From: Clostridia bacterium
Lineage (GTDB): Bacteria > Bacillota > Clostridia > DUPQ01
Assembly (NCBI GenBank): GCA_030592085.1
Contig: JAUUZV010000061.1
Location: forward strand, 1 to 10,897
Direction of reading: 5' to 3'
DNA length: 10,897 nt
The notes beneath the pieces were generated by a model that was not told the DNA's origin, did no database searches, and saw nothing but the letters and a program-made list of their open reading frames with translations. The stretch's first letter is position 1. Each line of letters begins with the position of its first letter. Below are positions 5,800-10,897 of this stretch, one piece after another. The translations under genes and the position numbers were made by a program.

Positions 5800-6680
5800 A
5801 TAAGCAAATAAAACCAAATTGTATATTAATCGGCGCTGCAAAGAGTGGGACTACTTTTTTATATAAGTTATTATCGCAGCATACTGATATATGTGTTCCC
5901 AAAGCAAAAGAAATGACTTTTTTTACAAATGATAAAAGATATATTAACCATGTTAAATTTTTAAAACATCAGTATTCACACTATACTAACGAGAAAATAA
6001 TTTTAGATAATACACCAGAATATTTATTAAAATCATATTGCGCAAAAAGAATTCATGAATTTTCTGGTGAAAGCACAAAATTAATTTGTATATTGAGAAA
6101 TCCTGTAACAAGAGCTTTTTCACATTATAAAATGCTAGTCAATTCATCTTTAGAAAACCAATCATTTTATGAGGCAATAAAAGATGAGATAGAAATGATA
6201 AATTATGGTAGACCTACTTATAGGCCTTTTAAGAGAGTAGCTAGAGACTATATTAAAAGAGGTTTATATTATGAAAGTTTAAGTGAGTTTTTTAAATATT
6301 TTAGCAAAAAAAATATTCACATAATCATTTTTGAAGATTTTATAAACGACCCACAAAAAGTATTAAATAAACTTATTCTTTTCTTAGAAATAAAAAATTA
6401 TTTTCAATTTAATTTTAAAACTAGCAAAAATCAATATATCTATACTAAGCCAACGTTTTATAATAGATTCATATATATCTTCATTCATTTAATGAAAAAA
6501 CTTAAGATTAATATAACACATGATACATTAATTAAAATTAGAAAATTTACAAATAAAATCTCTTATGGTGAAAAACCAGAATTAGATGATATTTCAAAAA
6601 AGTATCTAACTAATTATTTTAAACAATCAATTATCGATTTAGAAAAACTTATTAATAAGGACTTAAGCATCTGGTATTAA
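5796..6680 (+). CDS. PAPS-dependent sulfotransferase family protein
   Basis: The 294-residue product has both cofactor motifs of sulfotransferases that move a sulfuryl group from PAPS to an alcohol or amine. The 5'-phosphosulfate loop GAAKSGTT is at residues 13-20 with Lys17, and the 3'-phosphate motif LRNPVTRAFSHYKM is at 100-113 with Arg101 and Ser109. The KEMTFF segment (38-43) matches the conserved KE-x-x-FF stretch found in carbohydrate-type members. Length is normal and no transmembrane anchor is obvious, so it is probably cytosolic. The acceptor is unknown. Its ATG overlaps the folT stop (ATGA), so translation is likely coupled and placed under riboswitch control. The gene is very AT-rich with many Asn, Lys and Ile residues, which could reflect transfer. 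Its last 18 bases overlap the convergent oxidoreductase gene. Confidence 0.9.
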   Translation: MNKQIKPNCILIGAAKSGTTFLYKLLSQHTDICVPKAKEMTFFTNDKRYINHVKFLKHQYSHYTNEKIILDNTPEYLLKSYCAKRIHEFSGESTKLICILRNPVTRAFSHYKMLVNSSLENQSFYEAIKDEIEMINYGRPTYRPFKRVARDYIKRGLYYESLSEFFKYFSKKNIHIIIFEDFINDPQKVLNKLILFLEIKNYFQFNFKTSKNQYIYTKPTFYNRFIYIFIHLMKKLKINITHDTLIKIRKFTNKISYGEKPELDDISKKYLTNYFKQSIIDLEKLINKDLSIWY

Positions 6681-7727
6681 CTGTGTTATTAATTCATACT
6701 GTTTTTTTGTATCTGAAGATATATGAAAACCATGCATTAATTCAAGAACATGTAAAGCCATAACTCCATTACATTTATTTAATGTATTATTTTTTATTGA
6801 TTTCACCATATTAGAAACACCTAGACCACGAGAATTTTCCTTAAAATGTAAATCGTTATCTACTACTTCCCACTCAGCACTTCCTTTTTTCATTAGAATC
6901 TCACCATCAAAGCTATTAGGATCAGGAACTCTTAATGAACCTTTAGTTCCATGTATTTCAATATTTGGTAAATGGTGTCCCCATACATCAAATGAAGTTA
7001 TTATATTTCCTATAGCTCCATTTTGAAATTGAATTAATCCAGTTACATGTGTTGGCACTTCAACTTTTATAATTTCACCATTCTTTTCTTTACTAGTTAT
7101 TACTCTTGAATCAAAAAACTTTTTAGTCATACCCATAACATTTTTAACAGGACCTACTAAATTCACTAAAGCAGTTAAATAATAGGGTCCCATATCAAAC
7201 ATGGGTCCTCCACCTTTTTTATAATAAAACTCTGGATCAGGATGCCATGATTCATGTCCATGGCACATCATATATGCTGTAGCAAATACTATATCTCCAA
7301 TTTCACCTGCAGTAATTATATCAATACATTTTTGAATACCTGCTCCTAAAAAAGTATCAGGGGCACATCCTAACATTAAATTTCTTTCACTTGCTATTTC
7401 AACTAATTCTCTTCCTTGTTCAAATTCTAATGAAAGTGGTTTTTCAACATAAGTATGCTTATTAGCTAACAATGCTGCTTTACATATGGAATAGTGAGCA
7501 TTTGGAGTAGTTAAATTTAATATAATATCAATTTGTTTATCAGCTAACATCTCATCTAATGTTTGAATATTCTTAATCCCATATTTTTCACTAGCTGTTT
7601 TGGTCTTATTCTCATCTAGATCACAAATTGCATAAACATTTGTATTATCAAACATGTTCATTAGATTTGTAATATATATATGACTAATCGCACCACAGCC
7701 AACTATGCCTATATTTTTCTTATTCAT
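6663..7727 (-). CDS. Gfo/Idh/MocA family NAD(P)-dependent oxidoreductase
   Basis: The 354-residue product has an N-terminal Rossmann fold with the dinucleotide motif GIVGCGAISHIY (7-18), the signature EKPLSL (95-100, Lys96 being the usual catalytic Lys) and a C-terminal sheet domain. The GGGPMFDMGPYYLTAL segment (172-187) occupies the D-x-G-x-H/Y catalytic region, with Asp178 and a Tyr in the usual His position. Members oxidise or reduce sugars, inositols and related polyols; the substrate here is unknown. AGAGG sits about 6 nt before the ATG and overlaps the end of the thuA-like gene, so it is the third gene of a URO-D/ThuA/Gfo operon. Its 3' end overlaps the convergent sulfotransferase gene by 18 bp. 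Confidence 0.93.
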   Translation of the reverse strand: MNKKNIGIVGCGAISHIYITNLMNMFDNTNVYAICDLDENKTKTASEKYGIKNIQTLDEMLADKQIDIILNLTTPNAHYSICKAALLANKHTYVEKPLSLEFEQGRELVEIASERNLMLGCAPDTFLGAGIQKCIDIITAGEIGDIVFATAYMMCHGHESWHPDPEFYYKKGGGPMFDMGPYYLTALVNLVGPVKNVMGMTKKFFDSRVITSKEKNGEIIKVEVPTHVTGLIQFQNGAIGNIITSFDVWGHHLPNIEIHGTKGSLRVPDPNSFDGEILMKKGSAEWEVVDNDLHFKENSRGLGVSNMVKSIKNNTLNKCNGVMALHVLELMHGFHISSDTKKQYELITQLIPDA

Positions 7728-7736
7728 AATAAACCT

Positions 7737-8456
7737 CTAAAACATTTTTTCTTCATTAGCAAATTCCTCATAAGTTAGATTATTTGCTAAAGCGATATCT
7801 TTACCCTTGGCAGCCCATAAAAATCCATTTTCCATTAATTTATATGCTTGCTCACCATCAAAAATATCAGCATGATGTCCAAGAGAGTTATAATATACAC
7901 GGCCATGCCCCCATTTTTTAGTCCAAACAACAGGAACATCTACTTCCTTGTTTGATGAATTATACCAATTAACTGATGGGAATCTAGTAGTAGCTAAGAC
8001 TTCAATACATGGATCAATATGAACATAATACTGTTCACTTGTTACTTTAAAATCACTAATATCTTTAACTATGGGTGATGAGGAGTTCTTTATATTAACG
8101 GTATATGTTACTTTATCGCTTCCAGGATGAGATACCCATTGTCCGCCAGTTATAAATTGCCATTCAGTATTTTCTCTAAATGAATCACACATTCCACCAT
8201 GACATCCAGCTATACCCGTTCCATTACCTATTGCTTTAGAAATATTTAAAACATATTCATTATCAATTTTCCCCATGGTCCATATAGGAACAATTAAATG
8301 AAGATCTTTAATTTTTTCATAGTCTGAAAATACATCTAGAGTATCTGAAATTTCCACTGAAAAATCATTTTTTTCTAATATCTTTTTAAAAACTTCGCTC
8401 ACTTCCTTCGGCTGATGGCCACCCCATCCTCCTTGTACTATTAATGCTTTTCTCAT
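7737..8456 (-). CDS. ThuA-like domain protein
   Basis: The 239-residue product matches the ThuA-like fold (named for trehalose utilisation), which resembles class I glutamine amidotransferases but lacks their catalytic Cys triad. Visible features are the N-terminal strand ALIVQGGWGGHQP (4-16), the GIAGCHGGMCDSFREN segment with FITGGQWVSHPG, and a C-terminal GRVYYNSLGHHADIF motif, all typical of the family. ThuA-like proteins often sit beside Gfo/Idh/MocA oxidoreductases in sugar catabolic loci, and in some systems the pair acts in 3-keto-sugar chemistry. That role is only inferred here. AAGGAG is 5 nt before the ATG, and only 2 nt separate it from the URO-D-like gene's stop. No signal peptide is seen. 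Confidence 0.9.
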   Translation of the reverse strand: MRKALIVQGGWGGHQPKEVSEVFKKILEKNDFSVEISDTLDVFSDYEKIKDLHLIVPIWTMGKIDNEYVLNISKAIGNGTGIAGCHGGMCDSFRENTEWQFITGGQWVSHPGSDKVTYTVNIKNSSSPIVKDISDFKVTSEQYYVHIDPCIEVLATTRFPSVNWYNSSNKEVDVPVVWTKKWGHGRVYYNSLGHHADIFDGEQAYKLMENGFLWAAKGKDIALANNLTYEEFANEEKMF

Positions 8457-8458
8457 AG

Positions 8459-9457
8459 TTACTCCTTCACAGCTTTTTCACAATATTCTCGTAATAATTT
8501 CACATAGATTTTATAATTTTCCAATGATACATCTGGTGGTGTTTGATGATCAACAGATGGAATATATCCTCCCATTTTCATAACTGGTAATATTCTTTCA
8601 AATTCATCTCTCATGGCCTGTTCGCCATGCTTCATCACCATTTTATCATAGGCTCCAATAATCTTAAAATCAGGATGATTTTTTCTTAAATTAGCTATAT
8701 CAACTCCCGCTTGTCTCTCAAGTGGTAAAGCCCCTTCAATACCTGCCCTTTTTAACCATGGAATCATAGGTTCTAGTTGCCCATCAGTATCAATCAATGG
8801 AATTATGTCGTATTTTTTAAGTACAGGTACAACCTGTTTGTAATATGGCAATAAGAACTCATCAAATTGTGCTTCTGAAAGCATAGGTCCTAAATTATAT
8901 GACATATCTTCTGCAAACGTCATAAATTCAGGTCTCAATAATTTACAAAATTCTTCAATTAGAAAAATATTATAATCTGTTAAGTCTTGATTAATTTCAT
9001 GCATAAGTTCTGGCTCGTCGTAAAAAGCATATAAATGATCTTCAATACCAAACAAGGTTCTAGGAAACCAGAAATATCCTTCTAATGTTAACCATACTAC
9101 ACAGGCACCTTTATCATGGGTAGCTATTAAACTCTCAATCTTTTTTCGTCTTATTTCTATGGCATCTTTACCATATAAGATTGGTTTTAATAAATCATAA
9201 CTTTTCTTTCCTGATACTTTTTGTTCTTGTACACTTAAATTACGAAAAGCAGTTGTTTTTGGACTAATCCAAAATTGCCTAAACATATCTAGGCCTAAAT
9301 ATTCTCGTAATTCTTCGCTTGGCATTTCTTTAGGAACCCCTTCTTCTCTGAATCGAGTAAGGGTTTTATCCCACCAACCAGCCCATTCCATCATAGGTAA
9401 GCGATCATCAACTGGTAGAAAATTAAGAGTATTCTTTACACGTTCCACATGATTCAT
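8459..9457 (-). CDS. URO-D superfamily protein (uroporphyrinogen decarboxylase / corrinoid methyltransferase-like)
   Basis: The 332-residue product belongs to the URO-D superfamily, which includes haem-pathway decarboxylases and zinc-dependent methylcobamide methyltransferases of the MtaA/CmuA type. Recognisable parts are FMTFAEDMSYNLGPMLSEAQ (178-197), then PLIDTDGQLEPMIPWLKRAG (220-239), and GGYIPSVDHQTPPDVSLENY (296-315) near the C-terminus. The methyltransferase zinc site is normally His-x-Cys plus a later Cys. Here the first pair aligns by eye to Asp223-x-Asp225 and the last to the His304 region, so it is neither a typical MtaA nor, given its neighbours, a haem enzyme. ATG 9457 is chosen over GTG 9469 because GGAGG lies 5 nt upstream of it and overlaps the GTG. 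It is the first gene of the operon. The exact reaction is unknown. Confidence 0.85.
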   Translation of the reverse strand: MNHVERVKNTLNFLPVDDRLPMMEWAGWWDKTLTRFREEGVPKEMPSEELREYLGLDMFRQFWISPKTTAFRNLSVQEQKVSGKKSYDLLKPILYGKDAIEIRRKKIESLIATHDKGACVVWLTLEGYFWFPRTLFGIEDHLYAFYDEPELMHEINQDLTDYNIFLIEEFCKLLRPEFMTFAEDMSYNLGPMLSEAQFDEFLLPYYKQVVPVLKKYDIIPLIDTDGQLEPMIPWLKRAGIEGALPLERQAGVDIANLRKNHPDFKIIGAYDKMVMKHGEQAMRDEFERILPVMKMGGYIPSVDHQTPPDVSLENYKIYVKLLREYCEKAVKE

Positions 9458-9479
9458 AACATCCTCCACTATATTGCAA

Positions 9480-9508
9480 AGTATACTATATAATTTTAGG
9501 TAAAGAAA
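9480..9508 (-). promoter_or_regulatory. Weak promoter candidate for the URO-D/ThuA/Gfo operon
   Basis: A TATACT -10-like box (9485-9480, minus) lies about 22 nt before the URO-D-like ATG, with only a poor TTTCTT at the -35 position. The predicted 5' UTR is short but holds GGAGG. The operon must start here or by read-through of the terminator just upstream. Confidence 0.3.
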
Positions 9509-9535
9509 TACCCATTTCCTGCGAAATGGGTATTT
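9500..9535 (-). terminator. Intrinsic terminator after the lipoprotein gene
   Basis: A perfect 13-bp inverted repeat, AAATACCCATTTC (9506-9518) and GAAATGGGTATTT (9523-9535), encloses a 4-nt loop. It lies about 18 nt after the lipoprotein stop codon. On the minus strand the stem runs straight into a U-rich stretch (TATTTCTTTA). It separates the lipoprotein transcript from the URO-D operon. Confidence 0.8.
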
Positions 9536-9553
9536 AAATCTTTATATATTTTT

Positions 9554-10270
9554 TTACTTTTCTAAATAAGTACTAATAATAGTAGTCATATCATCTTCGG
9601 TTACTATTGATAACTTATTAATTACTTCAGATAATGGTAAAATCTCTGTGCTTAGGTATTGGGTTTCTTCTAAAGTTTCATTAATAGTTGTTTCATATGC
9701 ACTACTGTTACTAGTTAATGCTAATAGTTCAGTTAAGCCATTGTTAATAATATAGTTATTATCATCACACGGAATGATACCAATAACAGAATCAATAATT
9801 AAGTTATTAGAATGATTGGTTAATTTAGATTTCACATCAGTTGAATATAAATCTAAAAACACTATGTATTCTTGACCTACCTGAAGGTTAATAGCTTCAG
9901 TCATATAGTTACTAATAGAATGAAATGATAATGCTTTTATTCTGTCACCATCATTATATAATTCAGAATTATCAAAGTATAATTCAACAATATCAAAAAT
10001 GTAAGCAGTTCCTAATTCTTCTCCACCACCATTATCTTTAGTAATAGCACTAACAATAGCTATTCCTTCATTTGGAATAATTTTTGCTACCAAATCTGCT
10101 TGTGCTAATAATTGTGCTTCTGTTTTTACTGTATCTTCAGAAAAAGTTATTTCAGTTGATAAGTCATAATAAACTTCTCTAGTAAATTCTTCTTTACTTT
10201 TTGTTGTACTACTACAACCAGCTACTAAAATTAAGCTAAATGCAAGTAATATAATGGTTATTTTTTTCAT
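9554..10270 (-). CDS. Putative secreted lipoprotein of unknown function
   Basis: The 238-residue product starts with a lipoprotein signal peptide: MKK, a hydrophobic core and the lipobox LVAGC, with Cys19 as the lipidation site, followed by SSTTKSKEE. It should be anchored on the outer face of the membrane. The body is acidic, with a region of QLLAQADLVAKI, then TAYIFDIVELYF, then LQVGQEYIVFLDLY. This loosely resembles small Firmicute lipoproteins that repeat a 'strand, then G-x-x-Y-hydrophobic-F-L' pattern, but I do not recognise a named family. ATG 10270 is chosen because AAAGGA lies about 8 nt upstream and the signal peptide begins there; an in-frame longer start is rejected. It has its own promoter and terminator, so it is monocistronic. 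Confidence 0.85.
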   Translation of the reverse strand: MKKITIILLAFSLILVAGCSSTTKSKEEFTREVYYDLSTEITFSEDTVKTEAQLLAQADLVAKIIPNEGIAIVSAITKDNGGGEELGTAYIFDIVELYFDNSELYNDGDRIKALSFHSISNYMTEAINLQVGQEYIVFLDLYSTDVKSKLTNHSNNLIIDSVIGIIPCDDNNYIINNGLTELLALTSNSSAYETTINETLEETQYLSTEILPLSEVINKLSIVTEDDMTTIISTYLEK

Positions 10271-10290
10271 ATTGTACTTCCTTTCAAGTA

Positions 10291-10315
10291 GTAGGATAAG
10301 CCTATTGGCACCTAC
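10291..10315 (-). promoter_or_regulatory. Small hairpin in the lipoprotein 5' UTR
   Basis: In the short leader, GTAGG (10315-10311, minus) pairs with CCTAC (10295-10291), and GCC (10309-10307) pairs with GGC (10302-10300) inside it around an AATA loop. It leaves the ribosome binding site free. It may stabilise the mRNA; no ligand-binding class is recognised. Confidence 0.35.
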
Positions 10316-10322
10316 CTTTGAC

Positions 10323-10352
10323 ATTATATAGTAAAACAAAAAAAAATGTTAG
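10323..10352 (-). promoter_or_regulatory. Probable promoter of the lipoprotein gene
   Basis: A perfect TATAAT (10328-10323, minus) with a CTAACA -35-like box (10352-10347) at an 18-nt spacing. The -35 box lies inside the 3' arm of the terminator hairpin at 10346-10368. The predicted start is near 10316. Confidence 0.5.
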
Positions 10353-10368
10353 TAGAAAAAACTAACAT
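10338..10368 (-). terminator. Second intrinsic terminator downstream of the rrn operon
   Basis: On the minus strand ATGTTAGT (10368-10361) pairs with ACTAACAT (10353-10346) around a 7-nt loop, followed directly by a run of at least eight U residues. The stem is AT-rich and so weak, but the U-run is long. It would catch read-through from the rrn terminator before the lipoprotein gene. Confidence 0.6.
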
Positions 10369-10448
10369 CTTATGAACTATAGTGCTAAATAGTTATATAT
10401 CTATTAATTACATTAAGATATACATCAATTATGATCCATATATTTTTT

Positions 10449-10490
10449 TAAAAGCAAAGAAAAGACACTTCATTAAAAAAGTGTCTTTTC
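10449..10490 (-). terminator. rrn operon terminator
   Basis: A perfect 12-bp stem, GAAAAGACACTT pairing with AAGTGTCTTTTC (10459-10470 with 10479-10490), has an 8-nt loop. On the minus strand it is followed by CTTTGCTTTT. It lies about 8 nt after the 5S rRNA, as expected for an rRNA operon terminator. Positions 10369-10448, between this and the next terminator, are AT-rich and show no gene or recognised site. Confidence 0.85.
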
Positions 10491-10497
10491 ATATAAT

Positions 10498-10615
<118 letters not shown>

Positions 10616-10692
10616 TGCCTTTGATACTGCATATCCGTTTTAGAAAATTTCATCATCAACTAACCAATTACAATTTAGTTTCCACTATCATA

Positions 10693-10897
10693 AAAGGTCA
10701 AGCCCTCGACCTATTAGTACCAGTCAGCTTCATATATTACTATACTTTCACATCTGGCCTATCAACCACGTAGTCTACATGGGGTCTTACTCTCTTAAAG
10801 AGATGGGATATCTCATCTTAAAGGAGGCTTCACGCTTAGATGCCTTCAGCGTTTATCCTTTCCAAACTTAGCTACCCAGCTATGCATCTGGCGATAC
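10693..10897 (-). rRNA. rrl: 23S ribosomal RNA, 3' end (partial)
   Basis: The minus strand ends with GACTGGTACTAATAGGTCGA then GGGCTTGACC, the conserved 3' terminus of Firmicute 23S rRNA. The rest of the stretch to the window edge also reads as 23S helices of the final domain. The gene continues past 10897. The 3' end is set by the conserved terminal sequence and may be off by a few bases. The 23S-5S spacer (10616-10692) is about 77 nt of AT-rich sequence with no tRNA. Confidence 0.95.

Noticed and set aside
10271..10339. Longer N-terminus for the lipoprotein
   Set aside because: The extra 23 residues would precede a complete signal peptide and cover the promoter and 5' UTR; ATG 10270 has a proper ribosome binding site.
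10616..10692. tRNA gene in the 23S-5S spacer
   Set aside because: The 77-nt spacer is AT-rich with no cloverleaf, T-loop consensus or CCA end.

Overview
This AT-rich window reads as chromosomal DNA of a low-GC Firmicute, most likely a member of the Clostridia. Four things point there: a tetrahydrofolate riboswitch in front of an ECF folate transporter gene, Firmicute-type S10-operon proteins, strong AAGGAGG ribosome binding sites, and a lipoprotein with a classic lipobox. TGG encodes Trp and TGA acts as a stop, so the standard bacterial code applies. The genus cannot be named from the sequence alone.

Layout: positions 1-3970 hold the start of the S10 ribosomal-protein operon on the minus strand, in the order rpsJ-rplC-rplD-rplW-rplB-rpsS-rplV-rpsC (rpsC is cut by the window edge). 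It has a near-consensus sigma-A promoter and a structured leader of about 214 nt. Positions 4013-4138 hold a short, decayed coding-like fragment. Positions 4179-5021 (minus) encode a TupA-like ATP-grasp enzyme. From a divergent promoter region, folT and an overlapping sulfotransferase gene run on the plus strand (5284-6680) behind a THF riboswitch. A three-gene minus-strand cluster (9457-6663) encodes a URO-D/methyltransferase-like protein, a ThuA-like protein and a Gfo/Idh/MocA oxidoreductase. A lipoprotein gene with its own promoter and terminator follows (10270-9554). The right end holds the rrn terminator, 5S rRNA and the 3' end of 23S rRNA, all minus strand.

The ribosomal parts are housekeeping. 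The roughly 6.5 kb between the end of the rrn operon and the S10 promoter is an accessory segment. No integrase, transposase, tRNA or att-like repeat was seen in it. The folT-sulfotransferase pair appears to be one transcript: the riboswitch senses reduced folate, and downstream hairpins that cannot form together would expose or hide the folT ribosome binding site. The sulfotransferase and the TupA-like enzyme both resemble enzymes that decorate surface polymers or small molecules, but their substrates cannot be read from sequence. The URO-D/ThuA/Gfo cluster looks like a small catabolic or modification pathway for a sugar-like or one-carbon-bearing compound. Its URO-D member lacks the usual zinc ligands and carries an Asp-x-Asp...His set instead, which is the most intriguing protein-level observation here.
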